Part shown: in pieces, positions 1 to 8,357 of the stretch
Layout of the letters: every line of letters starts with the position of its first letter
How positions within the stretch are numbered: the first letter of the stretch is position 1
NCBI GenBank assembly: GCA_013152625.1
Contig: JAADFY010000229.1
Span: 1-15,847, forward strand
Direction: 5' to 3'
From: Alphaproteobacteria bacterium
GTDB taxonomy: Bacteria; Pseudomonadota; Alphaproteobacteria; Rhizobiales; Devosiaceae
Length of the DNA stretch: 15,847 nt
Notes under the pieces: generated by a model
Databases searched by the model: none
Seen by the model: the letters and a program-made list of their open reading frames with translations, nothing else
What the model was told of the DNA's origin: nothing
Position numbers and translations under genes: made by a program

Positions 1-84
1 GAAGAAGCGGAACTCCAAAAGCGAAAGATCCACCGTTCGCCAAAAAGCCCCAAAATCCACCTTTTTCGCATTATGCACTTAGAG

Positions 85-99
85 TTAAGACCTTGTTTA
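85..99 (+). promoter_or_regulatory. Candidate CtrA binding site upstream of fliF
   Basis: The sequence TTAA at 85-88, seven bases, then TTTA at 96-99 matches the CtrA consensus TTAA-N7-TTAA at seven of eight positions with exact spacing. CtrA is the cell-cycle response regulator that activates early flagellar operons, including fliF, in Caulobacter and many other alphaproteobacteria. The box lies 73 bases before the GTG at 172. If it sits near the -35 position, transcription would begin around 120-130, which favours the downstream fliF start. The match is short and A/T-rich, so chance is possible. The rest of 1-117 contains no convincing gene. Confidence 0.5.
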
Positions 100-171
100 C
101 CATCCACTAGGTAATTTTTGCCCACCCCGGCACAACTGATTTGGTGCGGGGGGGCTGAAAAACTGACACCG

Positions 172-1830
172 GTGGACCCTTTGAACTCTCTGACTGGATT
201 TTTGAACAGGCTTGGCCTGGCCCGGGTTGCGGCCATGGTGGTGGTTGCCGTCATGCTGCTTGGATTTTTCGGGTTTTTGATGTTCCGCATCACCACCCCG
301 CAGATGGCGCCGATCTATACCGGCCTCTCGTTTGATGACTCCGCTGCCATTGTCTCTGAACTCAACACCATGAACGTGCCTTACAAACTGGCCGGTGATG
401 GTGAGGCCATACTTGTGCCAAGAGATCAGATCACCCCCATTAGAATGTCGCTGGCCGAGAGCGGCCTGCCGGCAAGGGGCCAGGTGGGCTACGAGGTGTT
501 TGACGAGCAAAACACACTTGGTGCCACCTCATTTGTACAAAATATCAACAAGGTGCGGGCGCTGGAAGGCGAACTTGCCCGGACAATCTCTTCCCTGAGC
601 CGGGTAAAATCGGCCCGGGTCCATCTGGTGCTGCCGGAACGCGAACTGTTTCGCCGTGAGGTGGCCAGTCCGTCCGCCTCCATTGTTCTTGATGTTCGGG
701 GTGCCCTTTCCGCAGGGGAAATCCGTGCGGTGCGTCATCTGGTCGCCGCCGCCATTGAGGGTTTGAGCCCCAATGCGGTTTCGGTGGTTGATACCGCTGG
801 CTCATTGCTGGCGTCGGGTGCTGCCGGCGAGGGCGAAGCGGGGATGGGCGCCCTTTTTCAGGAACGCGTACTTTCGTTTGAAAACAGGATGCGCACCCGG
901 ATTGAGGAAATCCTGTCCAACGTGCTCGGCATCGGTCGGGTTCGGGTGCAGGTCAGCGCCGAACTGGATATGAACCGCATGACCCGGACCGAGGAGACGT
1001 TCGACCCCGACGGTCAGGTTGTGCGTTCCGCCCAGACCCGTGAACTCACCAACGCCGCCACCGGTGCTTCCCCTGGCGGAGGGGTCTCCGTGGCCAATGA
1101 ATTGCCCGGTGCGGTGGGCGGCAATCAGGGCGGTGGATCCAGCGAACAATCCTCGACCACGGAAGAGACCATCAACTATGAGATATCCAAAAGCACCCTG
1201 ACCGAAATCACTGAAAGCGGGTCCGTCAAACGCCTGTCGGTGGCGGTGGTGGTCGATGGCAGTTATCTTACGGATGGATCCGGGGCATCGGCCTATCAGG
1301 CCCGCCCGGAAGCGGAAATGGCTCAGCTTTTATCGTTGGTGCGTTCGGCCATGGGGTACGACCAGACCCGGGGTGATCAGGTCGAGGTGATCAACATGCA
1401 GTTTGCTGAACGCCCGGATCTGCAGGTGCCCGCCGCCCAGTCCGGCCTGTTCAGTTTTACCCGGGATGATCTGTTTGCCGCCGCCGAAATGGCGGTAACC
1501 CTGCTCATTGCCCTGGCGCTTTTGTTCTTCGTGGTCAGGCCATTGGTCCGGCGCGTCTTAAAACCTGAAGATGCGCCGTTGGCCCTGGCCGCCCCTGCAG
1601 CGGCTGGCACATTGGGTTCAACCGCTGGACCAGCCGATGGGGGCGGGGCCGGTTCCAACGCACAACCCTCCGGGGCGGGCGGAAATCCCAGCCAGGACGC
1701 CTGGATGGAACAGGCGTCAAAAATGGGTGAAGCCCAGGCCCAGACGGTTCAGCGGGTTGGCGAGATGATCGGGGAAAATCCCCAGCAGACGTCGATGATT
1801 ATTCGCGACTGGCTCAATCAGGCGGCATAA
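172..1830 (+). CDS. fliF: Flagellar MS-ring protein FliF
   Basis: FliF forms the membrane-embedded MS ring on which the rotor and export apparatus are built. From GTG 172 the protein has about 552 residues, normal for the family. A first membrane helix near residues 18-40 is followed by the family-typical stretch TPQMAPIYTGLSFDDSAAIV and the YscJ/FliF ring-building domain. A Gly/Ser-rich periplasmic linker (about 300-330) precedes a second helix near 437-458, and the cytoplasmic tail ends in WLNQAA, the part that binds FliG. The open frame also allows TTG 118, which has an AGG six bases upstream. I prefer GTG 172 because the 18 extra residues do not resemble FliF and the possible CtrA box would place transcription start near or after 118. 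No strong Shine-Dalgarno precedes GTG 172. First gene of the flagellar unit; fliG starts 3 bases after its stop. Confidence 0.95.
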   Translation: MDPLNSLTGFLNRLGLARVAAMVVVAVMLLGFFGFLMFRITTPQMAPIYTGLSFDDSAAIVSELNTMNVPYKLAGDGEAILVPRDQITPIRMSLAESGLPARGQVGYEVFDEQNTLGATSFVQNINKVRALEGELARTISSLSRVKSARVHLVLPERELFRREVASPSASIVLDVRGALSAGEIRAVRHLVAAAIEGLSPNAVSVVDTAGSLLASGAAGEGEAGMGALFQERVLSFENRMRTRIEEILSNVLGIGRVRVQVSAELDMNRMTRTEETFDPDGQVVRSAQTRELTNAATGASPGGGVSVANELPGAVGGNQGGGSSEQSSTTEETINYEISKSTLTEITESGSVKRLSVAVVVDGSYLTDGSGASAYQARPEAEMAQLLSLVRSAMGYDQTRGDQVEVINMQFAERPDLQVPAAQSGLFSFTRDDLFAAAEMAVTLLIALALLFFVVRPLVRRVLKPEDAPLALAAPAAAGTLGSTAGPADGGGAGSNAQPSGAGGNPSQDAWMEQASKMGEAQAQTVQRVGEMIGENPQQTSMIIRDWLNQAA

Positions 1831-1833
1831 GAT

Positions 1834-2907
1834 ATGGCCGAAACCGCCTTGACCAAAACCGATACCGCCGCCGGCGCCGCCCAGCTTGTCATCAAGCAGG
1901 ATGCCACCCACCGCCCGCTGGACGGCACGGAAAAAGCCGCCGCCCTGCTGCTGGCGTTGGGGCCTGAGTTCGGCAAGCCCATCTTTGAGGAACTCGACGA
2001 AATTGAAATTCGCCAACTGTCGCGCTCCATGGTCCAGATCGGGCCCATCACCCAGTCCATGCTTGATGATGTCTTTGTTGAGTTTGTCACCCAGGTCAGC
2101 TCCAGCGGCAATCTGACCGGCAATGCCGACACCACCGAACGACTTTTGCTGTCTTTCCTGCCAAACGACCGGGTGGATTCGATCATGGAAGAAATCCGCG
2201 GCCCCGCCGGTCGCAATATCTGGGAAAAACTGTCCAACGTCCAAGAGGACGTTTTGGCCAGTTTTCTTAAAAATGAATATCCCCAGACGGTTTGCGTGGT
2301 TTTATCCAAACTTTCCACGTCCCATGCCAGCCGGGTCCTGGCCTCTTTGCCGGAGGAACTGGCCATGGATGTGGTCCAGCGCATGCTGGCCATTGAGCCG
2401 GTGCAAAAGGACATTCTGGACAAGATCGAGGCGACCTTGCGCACCGAGTTCATGTCGACCCTGGCCCATACCAAACGCCGGGACAGCCACGAGCAGATGG
2501 CTGATATATTCAATTCGTTCGACCGCCAGACCGAGGCGCGGTTCCTGACCACACTGGAGGAAATCTCACGGGAATCTGCGGAACGCATCAAGGCACTCAT
2601 GTTCACCTTTGATGATTTAAGCGGGCTGGAGAGCGCTGCAATCCAGACATTGCTGCAATCGGTGGGCAAGGCGGAACTGGCTCTGGCCCTTAAGGGCGCC
2701 AACGAAGGTACCCGGGAGTTTTTCTTGTCAAACATGTCGGCCCGGGCCTCCAAAATGCTCAAGGACGACATGGAAGCCATGGGACCGGTGCGTCTGCGGG
2801 ATGTGGATGAAGCTCAGTCTCAAATGGTCAACACCGCAAAAGACCTTGCTGCCAAGGGCGAAATCGTAATCGCCAAGAATTCCGGCGACGAGGAAATGAT
2901 TCAGTAA
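1834..2907 (+). CDS. fliG: Flagellar motor switch protein FliG
   Basis: FliG sits on the cytoplasmic face of the MS ring, couples to the stator and generates torque. The 357-residue protein covers all three FliG domains. The N-terminal part (PLDGTEKAAALLLALGPEFG) contacts FliF. The middle domain carries EYPQTVCVVLSKL, equivalent to the EHPQT motif. The C-terminal torque domain contains MFTFDDLSGLESAAIQTLL with the charged residues expected along the torque helix, followed by the typical closing stretch ending in KGEIVI. The ATG lies 3 bases after fliF, and the TAA overlaps the fliH ATG by one base, suggesting translational coupling. The Shine-Dalgarno before this start is weak, which fits coupling to fliF. 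Identification is firm. Confidence 0.96.
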   Translation: MAETALTKTDTAAGAAQLVIKQDATHRPLDGTEKAAALLLALGPEFGKPIFEELDEIEIRQLSRSMVQIGPITQSMLDDVFVEFVTQVSSSGNLTGNADTTERLLLSFLPNDRVDSIMEEIRGPAGRNIWEKLSNVQEDVLASFLKNEYPQTVCVVLSKLSTSHASRVLASLPEELAMDVVQRMLAIEPVQKDILDKIEATLRTEFMSTLAHTKRRDSHEQMADIFNSFDRQTEARFLTTLEEISRESAERIKALMFTFDDLSGLESAAIQTLLQSVGKAELALALKGANEGTREFFLSNMSARASKMLKDDMEAMGPVRLRDVDEAQSQMVNTAKDLAAKGEIVIAKNSGDEEMIQ

Positions 2908-3563
2908 TGAACGCCACCGCCCGCCCGCCAAAGTTCAATTTCGACCTGGATCTGGCCCGCGCCGGCGCCGGCGCCGCGATTGCGGCTCCGGGTAAAGCGG
3001 AGATGGCACAGCTTGAACAGCGCGCCCGCAAGCGCGGCTATACCGAGGGTGAGGCCTCCGCCAGCGCCCGCGCGGCGGAAGCCACCGCCGCCGCCGCCAC
3101 TAAAATCGCCACCCGGACCACCGCCATGATTGCCGAGCTGGATTCAGCCCGGGATTTATACCGCCGACAGGCGGCTGCTCTGGCCCTGGGCATGGCCCGT
3201 AAACTGACCCGGGGTCTGATCGAACGCCAGCCTTTGGCCGAGATCGAGGCCCTGTTTGATGAATGCCTGTCCTCCCTCGACCACACCCCTCATATCGCAA
3301 TCCGCTGCAATGAAGTTTTGGCCGATCAAATACGCGAAATGGCCGAAAAATGCGCCCTCGAGCAGGGTTTTTCCGGGCGTTTGATCATTATCGGCGAACC
3401 CGACATCAAACCGGGCGATTGCCGCATCGAATGGGCCGACGGTGGCATTGTGCGGGATATGGACGCGGTTGCCGACACCATCGACCATTTGATCAACGCC
3501 TATGTTGGGGCGTCCCAACCTCTCGACAGTACCGAAACAACCGCCAACGGATCCAAGCCATGA
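2907..3563 (+). CDS. fliH: Flagellar assembly protein FliH (FlbE-like)
   Basis: FliH binds and restrains the export ATPase FliI and tethers it to the C-ring through FliN. This 218-residue protein has an Ala-rich, helical N-terminal half with a GYTEGEA stretch resembling the GxxxG-type repeats of FliH. A globular C-terminal half follows, including a family-typical closing segment around PGDCRIEWADGGI. Sequence conservation in this family is low, so position matters: it lies between fliG and fliN, exactly where flbE (the fliH counterpart) sits in the Caulobacter fliF operon. Its ATG overlaps the fliG stop (TAATG), and its TGA overlaps the fliN ATG (ATGA), so the three genes are probably translationally coupled. 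Confidence 0.85.
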   Translation: MNATARPPKFNFDLDLARAGAGAAIAAPGKAEMAQLEQRARKRGYTEGEASASARAAEATAAAATKIATRTTAMIAELDSARDLYRRQAAALALGMARKLTRGLIERQPLAEIEALFDECLSSLDHTPHIAIRCNEVLADQIREMAEKCALEQGFSGRLIIIGEPDIKPGDCRIEWADGGIVRDMDAVADTIDHLINAYVGASQPLDSTETTANGSKP

Positions 3564-3952
3564 CAGATCAGGACGAACCAAATGACACCGGCGTTGCCGG
3601 CACCGGGGGGGCCAGTACCGGCGCCGAACCCCCCGCCGGCACCATGAAACTCGAAGAAATGCACGAGGCCACAACCGGCACCGACCCCGCCCAGGCCCCG
3701 GGCGAGAAAACCGCTGCCGATCTGGAGGCGGTGTTTGACGTGCCGGTGCGCGTTTCCGCTGTGCTCGGGCGAGCGCGTATTCCCGTGTCCAGCCTGATGA
3801 AAATGGACGCCGGCACGGTGATCGAGTTGGACCGGAAGGTCGGCGAGGCCATCGACATCCTGGTCAATGACCGGTTGGTCGCCCGGGGTGAAATTGTACT
3901 CGTTGACGCCAAGCTCGGCGTGACCATGACCGAAATAATCAAGGCAGGATAA
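3560..3952 (+). CDS. fliN: Flagellar motor switch protein FliN
   Basis: FliN forms the lower part of the C-ring and takes part in switching and export docking. The open frame continues upstream, but the ATG at 3560 overlapping the fliH TGA is the natural start and gives 130 residues. The first 50 or so residues are a low-complexity Gly/Thr/Pro/Glu tail. The C-terminal SpoA (surface presentation of antigens) domain spans about 55-128. It contains the hallmark pattern DVPVRVSAVLGRARIPVSSL, then GTVIELDRKVGEAIDILVND and ARGEIVLVDAKLGVTMTEI. The size fits FliN rather than the larger FliM. The FlbD gene starts 5 bases after its stop. Confidence 0.94.
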   Translation: MTDQDEPNDTGVAGTGGASTGAEPPAGTMKLEEMHEATTGTDPAQAPGEKTAADLEAVFDVPVRVSAVLGRARIPVSSLMKMDAGTVIELDRKVGEAIDILVNDRLVARGEIVLVDAKLGVTMTEIIKAG

Positions 3953-3957
3953 TCCCC

Positions 3958-5325
3958 ATGCGGCTCTTAATCATCGGCCCTTTGGAGGGGCAACTCACCC
4001 AGGCCACCAAGCTGGCCATGGATGGCGGCGCCAAGGTTGCCCACGCGGCCACCATCGAAATTGCCTTGGCCACCTTGCGTGCCGGGCGGGGCGCCGATCT
4101 GTTGCTGGCTGATGTCATGATGGACATTCCGGCCCTGCTTGCCTCACTGGAGGCCGAACGCATTCATGTGCCCCTGGTCGCCTGCGGCACAGAATCCAAC
4201 GCCGCCGCTGCCGTGAACGCCATTCGGGCCGGGGCCAAGGAATACATTCCCCTGCCCCCCGACGCCGAACTGATAGCGGCAATTATTGCCGCGGTTGCCC
4301 GGGAATCCACTGAGTTTTTGTATCGCGATGTGGCCATGGCCAAAGTGATAAAACTGGCCGAACAGGTGGCCCGCTCCACCGCCTCGATCCTGATTACCGG
4401 CGAAAGCGGCACCGGCAAGGAGGTCATGGCCAAATACGTCCATGCCCGTTCCGCCCGCGCACCCCAACCGTTCATTTCCATCAACTGCGCCGCCATTCCC
4501 GACAATCTTCTCGAGAGTGAATTGTTTGGCCATGAAAAAGGTGCGTTTACCGGCGCCATTGCCCGCCGCATCGGCAAATTCGAAGAAGCCGATGGCGGTA
4601 CGCTGTTGCTGGACGAAATATCCGAAATGGACCCCCGCCTGCAGGCCAAACTGCTGCGCGCCATACAAGAGCGGGTCATTGACCGGGTCGGTGGCAACCG
4701 GCCGGTCAAGATCGACATTCGTATCATTGCCACCTCCAATCGCGATCTGACTGAGGCGGTGCGCGAAGGTACGTTTCGCGAGGATCTTTTATATCGGCTC
4801 AATGTGGTCAATCTGAAATTGCCGGCCCTGCGGGATCGCCCCGCCGATATCGAGCTGCTGGCCGACCATTTTGTGGCAAAATATGCAAAAGCCAACGGCC
4901 TGCCCCACCGGACCCTGTCCCCTGACGCGCTTACCGAACTGCTTGGCGCGCGCTGGGGCGGCAATGTGCGCGAACTGGAAAACACCCTGCACCGTGCCGT
5001 GCTGCTGGCCGAGGGTGATACCATTGGCACCGAAGCCATTCGCCTGCCCGACGGCACGGGTTTAAGCGATGCCGGCCCGGACCCTATCGGCGGGCTGGTT
5101 GCCCACACGGCCCAGTCCGTTTCCCGATCCCTGGTCGGCCAGACCGTGTCCGATGTGGAACGGGGCCTGATCCTGGATACACTCGACCATTGCCTGGGCA
5201 ACCGCACCCACGCCGCCAATGTGCTGGGAATTTCAATTCGCACCCTGCGCAACAAGCTTAATCTTTATACCGACGCGGGCACCGCGGTGCCCGCCCCGGG
5301 CGCCCAGCGCTCCAGCGCCGCCTGA
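3958..5325 (+). CDS. flbD: Sigma-54-dependent flagellar regulator FlbD
   Basis: This is a bacterial enhancer-binding protein of 455 residues that should activate late flagellar genes with sigma-54 RNA polymerase. It has a receiver-like domain (about 1-120), an AAA+ domain (about 125-360) and a Fis-type helix-turn-helix near 404-436 (HAANVLGISIRTLRNKL). Walker A GESGTGKE is at 148-155, the sigma-54 contact loop GAFTGA at 195-200 and Walker B GGTLLLDE at 213-220; all are intact. The receiver keeps an Asp at 52, but the N-terminal acidic pair is replaced by GPLEG and the conserved Lys by Leu (YIPLP), so normal phosphorylation is unlikely. Caulobacter FlbD is similarly atypical and is controlled by FliX. 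A good Shine-Dalgarno (AGGA, 3946-3949) precedes the ATG. Position directly after fliN matches Caulobacter flbD. Confidence 0.9.
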   Translation: MRLLIIGPLEGQLTQATKLAMDGGAKVAHAATIEIALATLRAGRGADLLLADVMMDIPALLASLEAERIHVPLVACGTESNAAAAVNAIRAGAKEYIPLPPDAELIAAIIAAVARESTEFLYRDVAMAKVIKLAEQVARSTASILITGESGTGKEVMAKYVHARSARAPQPFISINCAAIPDNLLESELFGHEKGAFTGAIARRIGKFEEADGGTLLLDEISEMDPRLQAKLLRAIQERVIDRVGGNRPVKIDIRIIATSNRDLTEAVREGTFREDLLYRLNVVNLKLPALRDRPADIELLADHFVAKYAKANGLPHRTLSPDALTELLGARWGGNVRELENTLHRAVLLAEGDTIGTEAIRLPDGTGLSDAGPDPIGGLVAHTAQSVSRSLVGQTVSDVERGLILDTLDHCLGNRTHAANVLGISIRTLRNKLNLYTDAGTAVPAPGAQRSSAA

Positions 5326-5357
5326 ATGGTGGGGTCTGACGTGGAATTTTTGCTCCG

Positions 5358-7532
5358 ATGACGGACACGGCCAGCCAGCCAGCGACCGGTAAACCGGCAC
5401 CTGCTGCCGGGAAAGCAACCGCGGGCGGTCGCGCCGGCGCGCTCCGCCTGCCCACCCTGGGGCAAATAGGCACGCTGTTGCGGCAGGCCGACATCGGGCT
5501 GGCCGTAGGTGTGGTGACCATTATCATGGTCCTCATCCTGCCCCTGCCGCCGTTTTTGCTTGATTTACTGCTGGCGGTATCGATCGTTTTTTCGGTCCTT
5601 ATTCTAATGACCTCCCTGTTCATTGGCACACCGCTTGAGTTTTCCGCCTTCCCTACGGTGTTGTTGATCGCCGCCATGATGCGTCTGGCCCTCAATCTGG
5701 CGTCCACCCGGCTGATATTGGCCGAGGGCCACACCGGTACCGACGCCGCCGGCCAGGTCATTCAAGCCTTTGGAAATTTTGTCATGAACGGCAATTTTGT
5801 CATAGGCATCATCGTATTTGCCATTCTGATTATCGTAAATTTCATTGTTATTACAAAAGGTTCGGGTCGTATCGCCGAGGTTGCCGCCCGCTTTACCCTT
5901 GACGCCATGCCCGGCAAGCAAATGGCCATTGACGCCGATCTGAGCGCCGGACTCATTGACGAGGGTGAGGCGCGGACCCGTCGCAAGACACTGGAGGATG
6001 AAAGCTCGTTCTTCGGTGCCATGGATGGCGCCTCCAAGTTCGTACGTGGTGACGCCATTGCCGGCCTGCTGATCACTTTCATCAACATCATCGGCGGCAT
6101 AATCATCGGGGTCGGGCAGCAGGGCATGACCTTTGGCGCCGCCGCCAACAACTACACCCTGCTCACCGTGGGTGACGGGCTGGTCAGCCAGATCCCCGCC
6201 CTGATCGTATCAACCTCCGCGGGACTTCTGGTTTCCAAGGCCGGGGTGTCCGGCTCTGCTTCCAAGGCCCTTGCCACCCAGTTTACCGGCTATCCAAAAG
6301 CCCTTGGCATGTCCTCGGCGGTGATGCTGGTTCTGGCCCTGGTGCCCGGCATGCCCACATTGCCGTTCGTCGCCCTGGCCGGGGTCATGGGGTATATCGG
6401 CTGGCGCGCCAGCCGCAGACTGGCCGAAGCGGCCGATACCGAGAAAACAGAAAAAAGCGAGGCCACAAAGACCGCCGAAGTCGCCCCCGCCGATGCTCCG
6501 GTTTCCGATGCCCTGAAAATGGACATTCTCAAACTGGAGTTGGGCTATGGAATTTTGACCCTGGTCAAGGAAGACGCCGCCGGCGGCGACCGTCTGACCG
6601 AACAGATCAAGGCCCTGCGGCGTCAGTTGGCCACCGATCTGGGATTTGTCATGCCCTCGGTGCGCATTCTGGACAACATGCAGCTCGAACCCAATATTTA
6701 CCGGGTTCGCATCAAGGAAGTCGATGCGGGCGGCGGCCAGGTTTTCCCCTCCCAGTTCATGGTCATGGACCCCGCCGGCGGTGAAATCGATCTGCCTGGC
6801 AACCGCACCACCGAACCCACCTTTGGCCTGCCTGCCACCTGGATCGATCAGGGCCTGCGCGATGAAGCCGAGATCAAGGGGTTAACCATTGTCGATCCGG
6901 CCTCGGTCATTTCCACCCATCTCACCGAAATCCTGAAAGCCAACGTCGCCGATCTGTTGTCTTATGCCAATGTGCAGGAATTGCTCGACGGCCTGTCCAA
7001 GGAGAACCAGAAACTGGTGGAGGATATCGTTCCCTCCGCCATCACCACTTCGGGCATTCAGCGGGTACTGCAAACCCTGCTTAACGAACGGGTCTCCATT
7101 CGCGATCTGCCCACCATCCTGGAAGGTATCGCCGAGGTGGCCGGTTCAGGGCGCAATCCGCGCGCGATTGCCGAACATGTTCGCACCCGGCTCTCCCGCC
7201 AGATCTGCGCCGCCAACGCCAGCGCCGATGGTGGCTTGCCCATCCTCACTCTGTCCCCCCAGTGGGAGCGCGATTTTCACGAAGCCATGGCCGGCGAGGG
7301 CGAGGAGCGTCATCTGGCCATGGCGCCCTCCAGACTGCGAGATTTCATCACCGCCGTGCAGACCGCATATGAAAGTGCCGCCCAGATGGGCGAGATCCCC
7401 GCTCTGGTCACCTCACCGGGGCTTCGCACCCATATCCGCACTATAATCGAGCGCTTCCGCCCCCAGACGACGGTGATGAGCCAGAACGAGGTGCATCCGC
7501 GCACGAAACTGAAAACGGTGGGTTCGATCTGA
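5358..7532 (+). CDS. flhA: Flagellar export gate protein FlhA
   Basis: FlhA is the large inner-membrane subunit of the flagellar type III export gate. It couples the proton motive force to export and its cytoplasmic domain docks chaperone-substrate complexes. The 724-residue length is normal. The N-terminal half holds about eight membrane helices starting near residue 45, with the FHIPEP-family signature RLALNLASTRLIL beginning at residue 109. The conserved cytoplasmic loop DAMPGKQMAIDADLSAGLI follows. A Lys/Glu/Ala-rich linker (about 355-385) leads into the soluble domain. A leader of about 40 residues rich in Ala, Gly and Pro precedes the first helix, so a shorter start is possible. The ATG at 5358 follows flbD by 32 bases with only a weak ribosome site. 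I see no clear promoter in the gap, so read-through from the fliF unit is likely. Confidence 0.96.
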   Translation: MTDTASQPATGKPAPAAGKATAGGRAGALRLPTLGQIGTLLRQADIGLAVGVVTIIMVLILPLPPFLLDLLLAVSIVFSVLILMTSLFIGTPLEFSAFPTVLLIAAMMRLALNLASTRLILAEGHTGTDAAGQVIQAFGNFVMNGNFVIGIIVFAILIIVNFIVITKGSGRIAEVAARFTLDAMPGKQMAIDADLSAGLIDEGEARTRRKTLEDESSFFGAMDGASKFVRGDAIAGLLITFINIIGGIIIGVGQQGMTFGAAANNYTLLTVGDGLVSQIPALIVSTSAGLLVSKAGVSGSASKALATQFTGYPKALGMSSAVMLVLALVPGMPTLPFVALAGVMGYIGWRASRRLAEAADTEKTEKSEATKTAEVAPADAPVSDALKMDILKLELGYGILTLVKEDAAGGDRLTEQIKALRRQLATDLGFVMPSVRILDNMQLEPNIYRVRIKEVDAGGGQVFPSQFMVMDPAGGEIDLPGNRTTEPTFGLPATWIDQGLRDEAEIKGLTIVDPASVISTHLTEILKANVADLLSYANVQELLDGLSKENQKLVEDIVPSAITTSGIQRVLQTLLNERVSIRDLPTILEGIAEVAGSGRNPRAIAEHVRTRLSRQICAANASADGGLPILTLSPQWERDFHEAMAGEGEERHLAMAPSRLRDFITAVQTAYESAAQMGEIPALVTSPGLRTHIRTIIERFRPQTTVMSQNEVHPRTKLKTVGSI

Positions 7533-7564
7533 ATACGCAGCCGCTCCAGCCAATTCCCGCGCGC

Positions 7565-7588
7565 GCCGTCATTGCGAGCGATGGCGGC
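7565..7588. repeat. Imperfect palindrome (GTCATTGCGAGC-type) after flhA
   Basis: Bases 7565-7573 and 7580-7588 pair over nine positions (two as G-T wobbles) around a 6-base loop GCGAGC, 32 bases after the flhA stop. The core CGTCATTGCGAGCG resembles the start of a family of intergenic palindromic repeats found in several bacterial genomes; that resemblance is from memory, not a search. In RNA it could act as a 3' stabilising hairpin for the flhA transcript. No U-run follows it on the plus strand, so it is not a classic intrinsic terminator. Confidence 0.4.
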
Positions 7589-7600
7589 CACAAGGGTTAC

Positions 7601-7660
7601 TAAAAAAAATTCAAAAAAATTGCTGCCGTGTTCACCAGATTTGTCGCCATTTCCCTGGTG
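7601..7660 (-). terminator. Possible terminator of the tetR gene
   Basis: Read on the minus strand after the tetR stop, CACCAG (complement of 7655-7660) and CTGGTG (complement of 7633-7638) form a 6-bp stem with a 16-base loop. About ten bases later come two T-tracts (complement of A-runs in 7601-7620). The stem is short, the loop large and the T-run not adjacent, so this is only a weak candidate. The rest of 7533-7702 holds no supported gene. Confidence 0.25.
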
Positions 7661-7702
7661 CCGCCGCCACAATTTATTCGGACGTGGTGCAAAAGGTCTC
7701 GG

Positions 7703-8344
7703 TCAGGTCAGACAACCGTGGATGATTGTCTTCATGATCGTTGCATGTGCGGCTTCGAAGTCTTTTTTTCCAAGCTTTTGTTTTTCAAGTGTTTCGGTCG
7801 CCAGAATAGAGAAATTGGCATAATATTCCGTAGCGCCCCACAGCATCATGAAGAAGTGATTGGGATCAACGGCAACCATTTTTTCGGCTGCGATCCAATG
7901 GTTGAGCACCTCCACATGTTTGCGGGTCACACTGCGCATATGAGCTTTTTGGAGGGCAGAAAAAAACTGTCCGCCACGCAGCATTTCATTGGCAAAAAAC
8001 CGCGATTCAATGGCGTTGTCGCGTGAATATTCCAGCTTTGCCTTCACGTAGTCACTCAAGGCCGCCCGGGGCTCCCGCTCCAGCGTTATGTGTTCCAAAG
8101 CCTTGTCCCAACCCGCCATCACCTTTTCGATCAGCCGGGTGTAAATGTCGTTTTTTTTCGGAAAATAGTAGTAGACGTTTGCCTTTGGCAGGCTGGAGAT
8201 CCGGGCGATTTCGGTAATGCTCGTACCGTCAAATCCCTTGCGGGAAAATAAATCCACAGCCGCTTTGAGGATTTTTGCCTCGTTCCTGGCCCGGATACGC
8301 TCTTCAGGGATTTTCGTGGATTTGAGAATGAGAGTGTCGCCCAT
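7703..8344 (-). CDS. TetR-family regulator, RutR-like
   Basis: This is a 213-residue DNA-binding repressor or regulator. The frame is open for 99 more codons upstream, but the ATG at 8344 is the right start: GGAG lies six bases before it and the protein then has normal TetR length. The N-terminal domain has the TetR helix-turn-helix at about 41-61 (TSITEIARISSLPKANVYYY). The C-terminal domain resembles the YcdC_C domain of RutR, with KLEYSRDNAIESRFFANEML and HFFMMLWGATEYYANF matching segments I recall from RutR. RutR senses uracil or thymine and controls pyrimidine use. This gene is divergent from the glycosylase-oxidoreductase-transporter row and probably controls it through the palindrome at 8493-8508. 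Ligand is inferred from family only; other members of this subfamily may sense other compounds. Confidence 0.85.
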   Translation of the reverse strand: MGDTLILKSTKIPEERIRARNEAKILKAAVDLFSRKGFDGTSITEIARISSLPKANVYYYFPKKNDIYTRLIEKVMAGWDKALEHITLEREPRAALSDYVKAKLEYSRDNAIESRFFANEMLRGGQFFSALQKAHMRSVTRKHVEVLNHWIAAEKMVAVDPNHFFMMLWGATEYYANFSILATETLEKQKLGKKDFEAAHATIMKTIIHGCLT

Positions 8345-8357
8345 CAGGTGCTCCGTA

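Noticed and set aside
142..155. Sigma-54 promoter before fliF
   Set aside because: TGG...GC is present but the spacing is one base short, and sigma-54 needs exact spacing.
118..171. TTG start for fliF at 118
   Set aside because: It has a fair AGG six bases upstream, but the added 18 residues do not look like FliF and the possible CtrA box ends only 18 bases before it. Kept as an alternative.
1818..2780. Long minus-strand open frame (320 codons) opposite fliG
   Set aside because: Ser/Arg-rich shadow of a clearly real gene, with no recognisable domain.
4164..5255. Long minus-strand open frame (363 codons) opposite flbD
   Set aside because: Shadow of the AAA+ coding sequence in GC-rich DNA; low-complexity Ser/Arg composition.
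7572..7823. Plus-strand open frame between flhA and tetR
   Set aside because: It runs antisense into the end of the well-supported tetR gene, begins at a TTG inside the palindrome and resembles no family.
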